A stretch of 64,000 nt of DNA from Psychrobacillus sp048572895 (GCF_048572895.1 NZ_CP183878.1:3968001-4032000), one strand, 5' to 3'. Shown: positions 51,596-60,916, counted from the stretch's first letter. Program-made: numbers and translations. The notes: a model not told the origin generated them from the sequence alone.

Positions 51596-52255
51596 GCTTG
51601 GCAGAAGATTCGCCACTCTTACCTTTGTTATACCCAAAAGATTAAGTCCAATAGCAATAATCATAATACCGCCAGTAGCTGTCATTTCTTGAAGAAACAA
51701 TTCAAGTGCAGCCTCTGGTATTATTTTTGTAATTTGGGTAGCAAATATAGCAATTACTCCTTGATAAATAGCTACGGGAATTGCCGAGAAAAGAACACCT
51801 ATCCCTAGAGTTGCCGACAAAACAATAGAGGTAAATCCATCAATTATCCCTTTACTTATCAAAAGTTCATGGTCGTTTTGTAAACCTCCGTTAAGGGCCC
51901 CAAGTACCCCCATTGCTCCTATAACAAATATTAGTGTACCAGCAACAAATCCCTGCGCTATACCCCCGCCGTTCTTTTTAGATCCCATTTTAACTTCCAA
52001 ATACTGAGCGAAACGATTCAACCATTTATCCAAATCAATCCATTCACCTATTACACCTCCAAAAACAATGCAAATAATGAGCAATACAAAATTATCACTT
52101 TCTAACCCCATTTGGATACCTAGTAAAGCAACTACTATTCCTATTGCATTCATAACAGTTTGCTTCATATTTTCAGGGATTCCTTTTAATAATCTACCGA
52201 TTAAAGCTCCTAATACTATTAAAATAGCATTTACTAATGTTCCTAATAAAACCAT
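51551..52255 (-). CDS. DUF554 membrane protein
   Basis: A 234-residue protein with about seven membrane segments, from ATG at 52255 after GAGG. LLGTLVNAILIVLGALIGRLL and MGVLGALNGGLQNDHELLISKGIIDGF are typical of the DUF554 family (YdfK/YqgA-like). Function is unknown; a role as a transporter is commonly assumed. It follows parB past a strong terminator, and its 3' end overlaps yyaC. Confidence 0.9.
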   Translation of the reverse strand: MVLLGTLVNAILIVLGALIGRLLKGIPENMKQTVMNAIGIVVALLGIQMGLESDNFVLLIICIVFGGVIGEWIDLDKWLNRFAQYLEVKMGSKKNGGGIAQGFVAGTLIFVIGAMGVLGALNGGLQNDHELLISKGIIDGFTSIVLSATLGIGVLFSAIPVAIYQGVIAIFATQITKIIPEAALELFLQEMTATGGIMIIAIGLNLLGITKVRVANLLPSLVIVGIAVAIIYNF

Positions 52256-52285
52256 TACCATACCTCATCCCACTAATAAAAATAT

Positions 52286-52319
52286 AACCTATTCCTAGGC
52301 ACTGCCTAAGGAATAGGTT
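52286..52319 (-). terminator. Terminator after parB
   Basis: AACCTATTCCTAGGC (52286-52300) pairs with GCCTAAGGAATAGGTT (52304-52319) with one bulge; a T-rich tract follows on the minus strand, ending the parA-parB transcript. Confidence 0.8.
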
Positions 52320-52320
52320 C

Positions 52321-53157
52321 TTAATCTTCTAACAATTGCAATATTCTTTCCAAATCATCGTCTGAATAAAACTCAATTTCGATTTTGCCTCTATCCTTAT
52401 TTTTCACAATAGAAACTGGAGTTCCAAATATGTCTCTTAACTCTGATTCTTTTTCTTTAGTAAAGATATCTTTCTCAACTTTCTTTGTTTCACGTGGAAC
52501 ATTTTCATTTAAACGCTGAACTAGGGCCTCTAGTTGTCTAACATTTAGATTTTCTTTAATTGTTTTTTGCATGATTAACGGTATAGACTTTTTCTTCTTT
52601 AACCCAAGCAGTGCTTTCCCATGTCCCATAGATAATATGCCCTCGGAGATTGCATCTCTAGCAACTTGAGGTAATGATAGTAAACGAATATGATTTGCTA
52701 TATGCGGTCTACTTTTTCCTAATCTAAAAGCAAGTTGTTCTTGCGTTAGGTTTAAGTTTTCTATTAATTTTTGATATGCATCCGCCTCTTCAATTGCTGT
52801 TAAATCTTCTCTTTGAAGATTTTCAAGAATTGCTAGCTCCATCATCTGTTGATCATTAAGTTCTCTTATAACAGCGGGAATTATTTCTAAATTTGCTAAC
52901 TGAGATGCTCTGAATCTTCTTTCTCCTACTACGATTTCAAACTTTGAACCTTTTTTTCTTAATATAATTGGTTGTAGAACACCATGTTCTTTAATAGATT
53001 CGGAAAGTTCCTTCATAGCTTCTTCGTCAAATATTTTACGTGGTTGAAAGGGATTTGGTTTAATATCGATTATGAGAATTTGTTCAACCTGTTCTAATTG
53101 ATCTAAATCTTCTCCTGGGAAAAGCGCATTAATACCCTTTCCTAATCCTTTAGCCAT
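52321..53157 (-). CDS. parB: Chromosome partitioning protein ParB (Spo0J)
   Basis: A 278-residue CTPase/DNA clamp. An N-terminal arm (AKGLGKGINALFPG) is where ParA is stimulated. The ParB box region with GERRFRASQLA binds CTP, the helix-turn-helix around LTQEQLAFRLGKSRPHIANH reads parS, and a C-terminal dimer domain follows. It loads at parS, slides and recruits SMC. Its start overlaps parA by eight bases. A perfect parS lies within its own coding sequence. Confidence 0.97.
   Translation of the reverse strand: MAKGLGKGINALFPGEDLDQLEQVEQILIIDIKPNPFQPRKIFDEEAMKELSESIKEHGVLQPIILRKKGSKFEIVVGERRFRASQLANLEIIPAVIRELNDQQMMELAILENLQREDLTAIEEADAYQKLIENLNLTQEQLAFRLGKSRPHIANHIRLLSLPQVARDAISEGILSMGHGKALLGLKKKKSIPLIMQKTIKENLNVRQLEALVQRLNENVPRETKKVEKDIFTKEKESELRDIFGTPVSIVKNKDRGKIEIEFYSDDDLERILQLLED
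52486..52501. promoter_or_regulatory. parS site (perfect) inside parB
   Basis: TGTTTCACGTGGAACA is the exact complement of the Bacillus consensus TGTTCCACGTGAAACA. B. subtilis also has a parS within spo0J. It is the nucleation point for ParB and SMC loading. Confidence 0.95.
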
Positions 53158-53911
53158 TACGAATCACTTCCTTCGCTAGTTCTAAATATACTTCTGCCCC
53201 TCTAGACTTCGGATCATAAATGATAATTGGTTCTCCGTGACTTGGTGCCTCACTTAGTCGGACGTTTCTAGGTATAATCGTTTTGTACACTTTATCTTGA
53301 AAATACTTTTTTACTTCTTCAATTACCTGAATACCTAAATTAGTACGTGCATCAAACATTGTTAGTAACACGCCATCAATAGCAAGGTTTTTATTTAAAT
53401 GTTTTTGAACTAAACGTATTGTACTTAACAATTGACTTAATCCTTCTAGAGCGTAAAACTCACATTGTACTGGAATAATGATTGCATCAGACGCAGTTAA
53501 TGAATTGATCGTCAATAATCCCAAAGATGGTGGACAATCTATAACAATATAATCATAAAGACTTTGCACTTCCTGCAATGCTCTTTTTAAGCGAACTTCT
53601 CTAGAAATGGTCGATACTAATTCTATCTCTGCACCAGCCAAAGAAATAGTAGCAGGAACTATATGTAAATTTTCAACTTTTGTTTCTTGAATTGTTTCTT
53701 TAACACTAACATCATCAATAAGTACATCGTAAATACATTGCTGAACCTCACCTTTATTGACCCCTACTCCACTTGAAGCATTTCCTTGTGGATCTATGTC
53801 AACTAATAATACTTTTTTCCCCAAGTATGCAAGGCAGGCACTTAAGTTTACGGATGTAGTTGTCTTTCCTACCCCACCTTTTTGATTGGCGATTGCAATA
53901 ATTCTTCCCAC
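53150..53911 (-). CDS. parA: Chromosome partitioning ATPase ParA (Soj)
   Basis: A 253-residue deviant Walker ATPase. MGRIIAIANQKGGVGKTTTSVNLSA carries the KGGVGKTT P-loop, LLVDIDPQGN is the A' motif and DYIVIDCPPSLG the Walker B. It moves between DNA-bound dimer and free monomer under ParB and also acts on DnaA to control initiation. First gene of parA-parB. Confidence 0.97.
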   Translation of the reverse strand: MGRIIAIANQKGGVGKTTTSVNLSACLAYLGKKVLLVDIDPQGNASSGVGVNKGEVQQCIYDVLIDDVSVKETIQETKVENLHIVPATISLAGAEIELVSTISREVRLKRALQEVQSLYDYIVIDCPPSLGLLTINSLTASDAIIIPVQCEFYALEGLSQLLSTIRLVQKHLNKNLAIDGVLLTMFDARTNLGIQVIEEVKKYFQDKVYKTIIPRNVRLSEAPSHGEPIIIYDPKSRGAEVYLELAKEVIRNG

Positions 53912-54003
53912 ACTTGCACCTACTCTCTAACTATATTAATGACCACTACTATATTCTATCAAATTTCGAATGAAAAATGGGTGTAATTCTTGTCATAAAA
54001 GAA

Positions 54004-54032
54004 AAACTCTCGCAAATAGTTTGCAAGAGTTT
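54004..54032 (-). terminator. Terminator after noc
   Basis: AAACTCTCGCAAA (54004-54016) pairs with TTTGCAAGAGTTT (54020-54032) with one mismatch; it ends the mnmE-mnmG-rsmG-noc transcript before parA. Confidence 0.75.
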
Positions 54033-54047
54033 AAATAGGATAGTATA

Positions 54048-54917
54048 TTATGATTTCTTTTTAGGTATTTTGACAGTAATTTGATAAAATTCTTCTGTAT
54101 CTTCTTCTTCAGTTTTAATATTAATACCGCTTTTAGTAACCATCGATAGAGATTGCTTAATCGTATTTAATGCAATACGAACATCCTTACTTACTACTTT
54201 TCTCTTCGATTTATCCTTTTTATCATTTTTTACCGGTGGGTTTATAATTTCATTAACCTTTTCTTCCAACTGCTTAACATTCCATTGTTTTTCAATTGAC
54301 ATGTTCATCAGTTCCAGTTGTGTCTCTTTTTCTTTAATAGCCATTAATGCGCGAGCATGTCTTTCCGAAAGATCTTTTTTCATAATAGCTTCTTGAACTT
54401 CCTGAGGTAACTTTAGTAATCTCAGTTTATTTGCAACTGTAGACTGCCCCTTACCTAGACGTTGAGCCAATGCTTCTTGTGTTAAATCGTGCAATTTCAA
54501 TAATTTTTGATAAGCTACTGCTTCTTCAATAGCAGTTAACTCTTCACGTTGTAAGTTTTCTATTAATGCAATAGAAGCAGTTTCTTTATCACTTAGATTA
54601 CGAATTATTGCTGGAACCTCGGACCACTTTAACTTAGTCATCGCTCTAAAACGACGCTCTCCAGCAATTATCTCGAACTTTTCATCATCCATCTTCCGAA
54701 TAATGATGGGTTGAATCACACCGTGTGTATGAATGGTTCTTGCTAATTCTTCTATTTTATCATCATCAAAAACAGTCCTAGGTTGATATCTGTTAGGTAC
54801 TATTTTCTCTATTGCAATATTTAATACTTCTTCTAAATGATTTTGCCTTGGCTCGATCATTTCTTCCTGCCCTTGTTTTTCAGAACTTCCAAAAAAACGT
54901 GAAAATGGACTTTTCAT
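54048..54917 (-). CDS. noc: Nucleoid occlusion protein Noc
   Basis: A 289-residue ParB paralogue from ATG at 54917 (MKSPFSRFFGSSEKQ). The amphipathic N-terminal stretch MKSPFSRFFG is the membrane-binding helix of Noc; the rest shows ParB boxes (GERRFRAMTKL) and the HTH LTQEALAQRLGKGQSTVANK. Noc binds NBS sites and keeps division septa off the nucleoid. It lies between rsmG and parA, as in B. subtilis. No clear NBS (ATTTCCCGGGAAAT-type) was seen in this window. Confidence 0.95.
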   Translation of the reverse strand: MKSPFSRFFGSSEKQGQEEMIEPRQNHLEEVLNIAIEKIVPNRYQPRTVFDDDKIEELARTIHTHGVIQPIIIRKMDDEKFEIIAGERRFRAMTKLKWSEVPAIIRNLSDKETASIALIENLQREELTAIEEAVAYQKLLKLHDLTQEALAQRLGKGQSTVANKLRLLKLPQEVQEAIMKKDLSERHARALMAIKEKETQLELMNMSIEKQWNVKQLEEKVNEIINPPVKNDKKDKSKRKVVSKDVRIALNTIKQSLSMVTKSGINIKTEEEDTEEFYQITVKIPKKKS

Positions 54918-54985
54918 CTTACTCGCACCACCTTTTCGAAACTCTATACACAAAATATTCACAGTTAAAATAATTATACATTAAA

Positions 54986-55001
54986 TGTTTCACGTGGAAC
55001 G
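54986..55001. promoter_or_regulatory. parS-like site between rsmG and noc
   Basis: TGTTTCACGTGGAACG differs from the parS consensus complement only at the last base (15 of 16). It lies in the 90-base gap upstream of noc and just past the rsmG stop. Confidence 0.85.
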
Positions 55002-55008
55002 TTCCTCA

Positions 55009-55725
55009 TTAAATAATTGGTGTTTTGTTTGGAATACCTGGTTTTCGAGGGTATCTTTTCGGTGTGCTTTTAGTTTTAGAAAAGACATACAACGTTCTTT
55101 CACTATTTTCTATTGGTAACAGAAAAGAATAATCTGCAGTTTTTTCTGCACCTAAAACGATTAATGCTTTAGAAGCATCTTTGAGTTCTTCAGAAGCGCT
55201 AGCTGCTTTCATGGCTATAAATTTCCCTCCAACTTTAACTAAAGGAAGACAAAGTTCAGATAGCACGGAAAGTCTTGCAACAGCTCTCGCAGTTACAATA
55301 TCATAATTTTCTCTATATTCTTTGTTTTGTCCAAAGTCTTCTGCGCGGGAATGAACAAACTGAACATTTGTTAATCCAAGCTCTTGACTAAGGTGAGTTA
55401 AAAATTGAATTCGTTTATTCAAGGAATCTACAATTGTAACACTTAAATTAGGAAAGCAAATTTTCAGAGGAATACTAGGAAAGCCTGCTCCTGCTCCTAC
55501 GTCACAAATAGAGTATTTCCCTGTGAAATCTTCATAAAAAGAAGCACTAATGGAATCAAAGAAATGCTTTAAATAAACAGATGCTTCATCAGTTATTGCT
55601 GTTAGATTCATCTTTTCATTCCATTCCACTAGCAGCCTAAAATAAGTTTGAAATTGTTTTACTTGTGTACTACTCAAATCTATTCCTTTTTCATGAAGGG
55701 CTTGTATAAATTGTTCTTCGTTCAT
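55009..55725 (-). CDS. rsmG: 16S rRNA (guanine527-N7)-methyltransferase RsmG
   Basis: A 238-residue SAM methyltransferase (GidB). Motif I is SICDVGAGAGFPSIPLKI, then TIVDSLNKRIQFL and DIVTARAVARLSVL. It methylates G527 in the 530 loop of 16S rRNA; loss gives low-level streptomycin resistance. It follows mnmG by about 24 bases in the conserved order mnmE-mnmG-rsmG. Confidence 0.96.
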   Translation of the reverse strand: MNEEQFIQALHEKGIDLSSTQVKQFQTYFRLLVEWNEKMNLTAITDEASVYLKHFFDSISASFYEDFTGKYSICDVGAGAGFPSIPLKICFPNLSVTIVDSLNKRIQFLTHLSQELGLTNVQFVHSRAEDFGQNKEYRENYDIVTARAVARLSVLSELCLPLVKVGGKFIAMKAASASEELKDASKALIVLGAEKTADYSFLLPIENSERTLYVFSKTKSTPKRYPRKPGIPNKTPII

Positions 55726-55748
55726 GTAGTTCTCCTTATCATTTTAGA

Positions 55749-57638
55749 CTATCCAGTGACTTTGGCTATTTTCCCTTGTTCAATATATATAAGAAGAATA
55801 GAAATATCCGCTGGATTTACCCCTGAAATACGAGATGCTTGAGCAATCGACAATGGGCGTACTTGCATCAGCTTTTGTTTTGCTTCAGTAGCAATACCAT
55901 TAATTGCATTATAATCAATATTCTCAGGAATTTTTTTGTCTTCCATTTTTTTAAGTTTTTCTACTTGCTGAAGAGATTTTTCAATATACCCTTCATATTT
56001 AACTTGTATTTCTACTTGTTCTTTTTCTTCTAAAGCTAATTCTACCTCAGAAGGTGATAATTGAGCTACTAAATCATAGTTCATTTCAGTTCGTTTTAAC
56101 AAATCGGCTGCACGAATCCCATCTTTCAATTCGCTACCATCCACACTTCGTATTAAAGCTTGGGTTATTTCATTTGGTTTTATCATTGTCGAGCGTAAAC
56201 GAACTAACTCATCTTCTATTCTTTTCTTTTTCTCTAAGAATTTATTATAACGTGTTTCTGGAACTAAGCCAATTTCATATCCAATTTCTAATAGTCTTAA
56301 ATCCGCATTATCGTGACGAAGTAATAAACGATACTCTGCACGAGAAGTAAGTAAACGATATGGTTCATTCGTTCCTTTCGTTACTAAGTCATCAATTAAT
56401 ACACCAATATACGCATCAGATCTGCTTAACACTTTTTCTTCTTTCTTAAGTGCTCGTAAACCTGCATTTATTCCTGCCATCAAGCCTTGACCGGCTGCTT
56501 CTTCATAACCCGAAGTCCCATTGATTTGGCCTGCTGTATATAAATTTTTTACTTTTTTAGTTTCTAATGTTGGCCATAATTGTGTTGGTACCATTGCATC
56601 ATACTCAATTGCGTATCCAGCACGCATCATTTCTGCATTTTCAAGTCCGGGAACAGATGCAAGAAGCTGGCGTTGAACATGCTCAGGAAGGCTTGTAGAT
56701 AATCCTTGAACATAAACCTCACGTGTATTTCTGCCCTCTGGCTCTAAGAAAATCTGATGACGTGGCTTGTCATTAAAGCGTACTACTTTGTCTTCTATTG
56801 AAGGACAATATCTTGGTCCAGTTCCTTTAATCATACCAGAATACATCGGTGATAAATGTAAATTATCATTAATAATTTGATGTGTCGTTTCACTTGTATA
56901 GGTTAACCAGCAAGGTAATTGATCCATGATGAATTCTGTTGTATCAAAACTGAATGCTCTCGGAACATCATCCCCTGGTTGAATCTCTGTTTTACTATAA
57001 TCTATTGTTTTACTGTTTACACGTGGTGGTGTCCCAGTTTTAAAGCGAACTAGCTCGAAACCTAAATCACGAATACTGTCAGCTAACTTTATAGAAGGCT
57101 GCTGATTATTAGGTCCACTTGAATACTTCAAGTCTCCAATAATAATTTCACCACGTAAGAAAGTACCCGTCGTTATTACGACCGTTTCTGCTCGATAAAC
57201 TGCTCCAACCTGCGTTTCAAGTCCTACAATTTTATCGTCTTCTACTATTAATTCTTCTACTACAGCTTGATGAATCGTTAAGTTTTCTTGCTCTTCTAAA
57301 AGACGTTTCATCTCATGTTGGTATAATACTTTATCTGCTTGCGCACGTAACGCTCGAACAGCAGGTCCTTTCCCTGTGTTCAGCATTCTCATTTGAATAT
57401 GTGTTTTGTCAATAACTCTTCCCATGGCCCCGCCAAGTGCATCTATTTCACGCACAACAATTCCTTTTGCAGGTCCTCCGATCGATGGATTACAAGGCAT
57501 AAATGCAATCATATCAAGATTAATTGTTAGAACTAAGGTATTTGCACCCATTTTGGCAGCTGCTAATGCTGCTTCTACACCTGCATGTCCTGCTCCAACA
57601 ACAATCACATCGAACTTGCCTGCTTCAAACTTTGGCAT
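55749..57638 (-). CDS. mnmG: tRNA uridine-5-carboxymethylaminomethyl modification enzyme MnmG
   Basis: A 629-residue FAD enzyme (GidA). FAD loop DVIVVGAGHAGVEAALAAAKMG at the start, family signatures GPKGIVVREIDALGGAMG-like and YCPSIEDKVVRF, and a C-terminal helical domain ending ASRISGVNPADISILLIYIE. With MnmE it installs the cmnm group on U34 of certain tRNAs. The start ATG at 57638 follows a GGAAG-type site 22 bases after mnmE. Confidence 0.96.
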   Translation of the reverse strand: MPKFEAGKFDVIVVGAGHAGVEAALAAAKMGANTLVLTINLDMIAFMPCNPSIGGPAKGIVVREIDALGGAMGRVIDKTHIQMRMLNTGKGPAVRALRAQADKVLYQHEMKRLLEEQENLTIHQAVVEELIVEDDKIVGLETQVGAVYRAETVVITTGTFLRGEIIIGDLKYSSGPNNQQPSIKLADSIRDLGFELVRFKTGTPPRVNSKTIDYSKTEIQPGDDVPRAFSFDTTEFIMDQLPCWLTYTSETTHQIINDNLHLSPMYSGMIKGTGPRYCPSIEDKVVRFNDKPRHQIFLEPEGRNTREVYVQGLSTSLPEHVQRQLLASVPGLENAEMMRAGYAIEYDAMVPTQLWPTLETKKVKNLYTAGQINGTSGYEEAAGQGLMAGINAGLRALKKEEKVLSRSDAYIGVLIDDLVTKGTNEPYRLLTSRAEYRLLLRHDNADLRLLEIGYEIGLVPETRYNKFLEKKKRIEDELVRLRSTMIKPNEITQALIRSVDGSELKDGIRAADLLKRTEMNYDLVAQLSPSEVELALEEKEQVEIQVKYEGYIEKSLQQVEKLKKMEDKKIPENIDYNAINGIATEAKQKLMQVRPLSIAQASRISGVNPADISILLIYIEQGKIAKVTG

Positions 57639-57660
57639 GTTCGTAACTTCCTTTCGTTTT

Positions 57661-59046
57661 TTATTTTCCTAAACAGAATTGTGAGAACAGTTGATCAATC
57701 AAACTTTCTTCAACTGTATCCCCTGTTATTTCGCCCAATATCTCCCACGTTCTAGTAACGTCTATTTGTATCATATCTACAGGCACATTACTCTGTGCAG
57801 CTTCTAATGCATCCATGATAGTAGATTTTGCCAAAGTTAATAATGATATATGACGAGCATTCGAAACATAGGTCATATCTGAAGCTTCAATTGAACCCTC
57901 AAAGAATAATGAGGCAATTGCTTCTTCTAATTCATCCACACCTTCCTCTTGTAGCAAAGAAGTGGTCACAATACGTTTGTGACCTGATAGATTTCTTACT
58001 TCATCTATATCTATTTCGGTTGGTAAATCAGTTTTATTGATAATAACGATATAATCCATTCCTTCAATCGCTTCAAACAATCTTTTGTCTTCCATCGTTA
58101 ACTGTTCAGCACTATTTAATACAAGCAATATAAGATCTGCCTCTTTAAGTACTTGTCTAGATTTTTCTACACCGATTCTTTCCACAATATCTTCAGTTTC
58201 TCGAATACCGGCAGTATCAACTAATTTTAAAGGAACGCCGCGTACATTAACGTACTCTTCTATAATATCTCTTGTTGTTCCTGCTATATCCGTTACAATT
58301 GCTTTATTTTCTTGTATTAAACTATTTAAAAGAGATGACTTCCCTACATTTGGTCTACCGATAATAGCAGTAGATAGCCCTTCTCTTAGTATTTTCCCTT
58401 GGGATGATGTCAAAAGTAATTTGTCTATTTCTTCCCTGACCCAAGTACATTTTTCAATCATCAGTGGGAGTGTCATTTCTTCCACATCATCATATTCTGG
58501 ATAATCGATATTCACTTCTACTTGTGCCAAAGTCTCTAAAAGGGCTTGCCTCAATGTTGCAATAAGCCTTGATAATCTACCGTCCATTTGTCCTAACGCA
58601 ACATTCATTGCTTTATCTGTTTTTGCTCTTATTAAATCCATTACGGCCTCAGCTTGTGACAAATCAATTCTTCCATTTAAAAAAGCGCGTTTAGTAAACT
58701 CACCTGGTTCTGCAAGACGGGCACCGTTAATTAATACTAACTGTAGTACTCGATTAACAGAAACTAGTCCACCGTGGCAGTTTATCTCAATTACGTCTTC
58801 TCTTGTAAATGTTTTTGGTCCTTTCATTAAGGACAGCATGACTTCCTCTACAACTTCATCCGTTTTAGGGTCAACTAGATGCCCGTAATGAATGGTATGA
58901 GAACTCTGCTCAAATAAATCTTTTCCGTTTGGTGAACGAAATATTTTATTTGCTATAGCTATTGCACTAGATCCACTTAATCTCACTATTGCAATGGCAC
59001 CTTCTCCCATTGGAGTTGAAATAGCAGTTATTGTATCAAGTTCCAC
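57661..59046 (-). CDS. mnmE: tRNA modification GTPase MnmE
   Basis: A 461-residue GTPase from GTG at 59046 (MELDTITAISTPMGEG), eight bases after AAGGAGG. The open frame runs 44 codons further, but those contain the binding site and look non-coding. An N-terminal tetrahydrofolate domain; then the G domain in the middle of a helical domain, with GRPNVGKSSLLN, DTAGIRETED and NKTDLP; and the C-terminal CLGK cysteine needed for catalysis. It partners MnmG. Confidence 0.96.
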   Translation of the reverse strand: MELDTITAISTPMGEGAIAIVRLSGSSAIAIANKIFRSPNGKDLFEQSSHTIHYGHLVDPKTDEVVEEVMLSLMKGPKTFTREDVIEINCHGGLVSVNRVLQLVLINGARLAEPGEFTKRAFLNGRIDLSQAEAVMDLIRAKTDKAMNVALGQMDGRLSRLIATLRQALLETLAQVEVNIDYPEYDDVEEMTLPLMIEKCTWVREEIDKLLLTSSQGKILREGLSTAIIGRPNVGKSSLLNSLIQENKAIVTDIAGTTRDIIEEYVNVRGVPLKLVDTAGIRETEDIVERIGVEKSRQVLKEADLILLVLNSAEQLTMEDKRLFEAIEGMDYIVIINKTDLPTEIDIDEVRNLSGHKRIVTTSLLQEEGVDELEEAIASLFFEGSIEASDMTYVSNARHISLLTLAKSTIMDALEAAQSNVPVDMIQIDVTRTWEILGEITGDTVEESLIDQLFSQFCLGK

Positions 59047-59074
59047 AGGTGTCCACCTCCTTACAAATCCATAC

Positions 59075-59214
59075 ATATCCACATGTGTATAACTAAAACG
59101 AACACGACTATCTAACATATAACAATACCATAAAACAACTAAAATCAGAAGTATAGATACTTTTACATATGTGAACAAAAATACCTAAAGTTAGATAAAT
59201 GAAGATTATGCACA
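59075..59214. promoter_or_regulatory. DnaA-box-like words between mnmE and jag
   Basis: ATATCCACA (59075-59083), TGTGTATAA (59084-59092) and TTATGCACA (59206-59214) are each consensus or one mismatch from it. They lie in the 290-base gap upstream of mnmE, with the mnmE promoter. A minor DnaA-binding region is possible. Confidence 0.4.
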
Positions 59215-59293
59215 AGTAAAGTACAAGCATCCTTTAAGGATCTCTTGTTGTAATCATGCTAATGAAGCATTGATTTTTGTTAAACAGAAAGAA

Positions 59294-59332
59294 AAACGGA
59301 CTTCAGTGTTTTACATTAGCTGAAATCCGTTT
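59294..59332 (-). terminator. Terminator after jag
   Basis: AAACGGACTTCAG (59294-59306) pairs with CTGAAATCCGTTT (59320-59332) with one mismatch; on the minus strand TTTTTCTTT follows. Confidence 0.8.
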
Positions 59333-59337
59333 AAAGG

Positions 59338-60081
59338 TTATTTAATTGGTTCAATGACTAGATAACGATTTGGATCAGTTCCCACTGAATAGGTTTCAAT
59401 ATCTACTCGTACAGACAATGCATTATGGATTATTTTTCGTTCAAATGATGACATCGGTTCAAATTCTACCTTGCTACCAGTTCGAATAGCTTTGTCTGCC
59501 ATTCTTTCTGCCAGTTGCTCCAGTGACTCTTGTCTTCGTTCTCGGTAATTACCGACGTCTAATTTAATAATAATAAAGGAATTAGAATATTTATTGGCAA
59601 CTAGTTGTGATAAGTTTTCTAAAGCATTAAGTGTTTGCCCACGCTTCCCTATTAACATAGCTGCTTTCTCGCTATTTAAGTGAAGATGAATAAACTTACC
59701 TTCTCTTTTCTCATTTATAACCAAATCATCAATATTCATTTCTTTTGCAATCACGTTTATATAGCTTTTTGTTTCTTCTACTGCTTGTTCATTCGTTTGT
59801 TTAATAGTTGGTTCTTCATCCATAACCGAATCATTTACGACTGTCTTTTCTAGTTCGGCTACTTCTTCAACTACTTCTTGTTCTCGTGCTGCTTTTACAT
59901 CTTGTTCTTTTTTCAAAACAGTTACTTCAACAACTGCAGGCTTCGTTCCAAATCCAAGAAAACCTTTTTTACCTGCTTCCACTACCTTAATTGACACGTC
60001 ATCTCTAGAAACGCCAAGCTTTTCAAGTGCAACTGTTATAGCTTCTTCTTTTGTAGGTGCAGTTTGTGTAATCTGATTCAT
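59338..60081 (-). CDS. jag: RNA-binding protein Jag (KhpB, SpoIIIJ-associated)
   Basis: A 247-residue protein: an N-terminal Jag domain (about 1-50, with KKGFLGFGTKPAVVEV), an acidic linker, a KH domain (about 105-180, with MLIGKRGQTLNALENLSQL) and an R3H domain (about 185-245, RRQESLEQLAERMADKA). It forms a KH-RNA chaperone with KhpA and affects elongation/division in some Firmicutes. Its ATG overlaps the spoIIIJ stop as ATGA. Confidence 0.95.
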   Translation of the reverse strand: MNQITQTAPTKEEAITVALEKLGVSRDDVSIKVVEAGKKGFLGFGTKPAVVEVTVLKKEQDVKAAREQEVVEEVAELEKTVVNDSVMDEEPTIKQTNEQAVEETKSYINVIAKEMNIDDLVINEKREGKFIHLHLNSEKAAMLIGKRGQTLNALENLSQLVANKYSNSFIIIKLDVGNYRERRQESLEQLAERMADKAIRTGSKVEFEPMSSFERKIIHNALSVRVDIETYSVGTDPNRYLVIEPIK

Positions 60082-60848
60082 TTTTTTGGTCCTCCCGTTT
60101 TAACAGGTGCTGTTTTTGGTTTGTTCCAAGGTTTGTAAATGAATAAATTTTGAAGGATAGAAATAATATTTCCGATAACCCAATATAAAGTCAATGCAGC
60201 TGGAAGTACGATACCAAATCCCATAATCATAAATGGCATAATATACATCATCAGCTTCATTTGAGGATTATCCATCGCTGGACCAGTCCGTAAAACAATT
60301 AATTGCATAAGTCCTGCTAGAACCGCTAAGATAATACTAGGTTCTGCTAGTGCAAAGCCTATAAAATCTCCTAGATTAATCTCTGGCGTATTATTCATAC
60401 GACTAATTGCGTGATAGAAACCAATTAGTATCGGCATTTGAATAAATACTGGTAAACAACCTGCAACAGGATTAATTCCTTTCTCTTTATAAAGAGCCAT
60501 CATTTCTTGCTGAAACTTTTGTTGAGTTACCGCATCTTTTGAACTGTATTTCTCTTTTAACTTAGCCATTTCCGGCTGTACTTCTTGCATATTTTTAGAG
60601 CTTTTTGTTTGTTTGATCATTAATGGTAGTAATACTAAACGTATAATTATTGTTACCGCAATAATACCCAACCCATATGTCCCTAATATTCCTTTAAAGA
60701 ACGTAATCGATGATACTAATGGCCATACGATATATTCATTCCAGAATCCTTTTGAGTTATCATAGATAGGCTCATTAAATTCCGTACATCCTGCTAGTAA
60801 GGCAGTAGCTACTATTAATAATAGTACAAGTGATAAACGTTTATTCAA
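60078..60848 (-). CDS. spoIIIJ: Membrane protein insertase YidC1/SpoIIIJ
   Basis: A 256-residue YidC/Oxa1 family insertase. Lipoprotein signal ending LLAGC (Cys21), then five membrane helices. GLGIIAVTIIIRLVLLPLMIKQTKSSKNM and GCLPVFIQMPILIGFYHA are family signatures, with the conserved membrane Arg in the first. It inserts membrane proteins and is needed for SpoIIIA/SpoIIQ function in the forespore. Between rnpA and jag, as usual. Confidence 0.95.
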   Translation of the reverse strand: MNKRLSLVLLLIVATALLAGCTEFNEPIYDNSKGFWNEYIVWPLVSSITFFKGILGTYGLGIIAVTIIIRLVLLPLMIKQTKSSKNMQEVQPEMAKLKEKYSSKDAVTQQKFQQEMMALYKEKGINPVAGCLPVFIQMPILIGFYHAISRMNNTPEINLGDFIGFALAEPSIILAVLAGLMQLIVLRTGPAMDNPQMKLMMYIMPFMIMGFGIVLPAALTLYWVIGNIISILQNLFIYKPWNKPKTAPVKTGGPKK

Positions 60849-60916
60849 CCTTCTTCCCCCTAATAAGTCTTATATATCTCTTCATTTCATCTTACCATTT
60901 CTTTAAAAACTTACTA

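Noticed and set aside
59047..59178. 44-codon N-terminal extension of mnmE
   Set aside because: It contains the AAGGAGG site of the GTG start at 59046 and is hydrophobic and unlike the family N-terminus.
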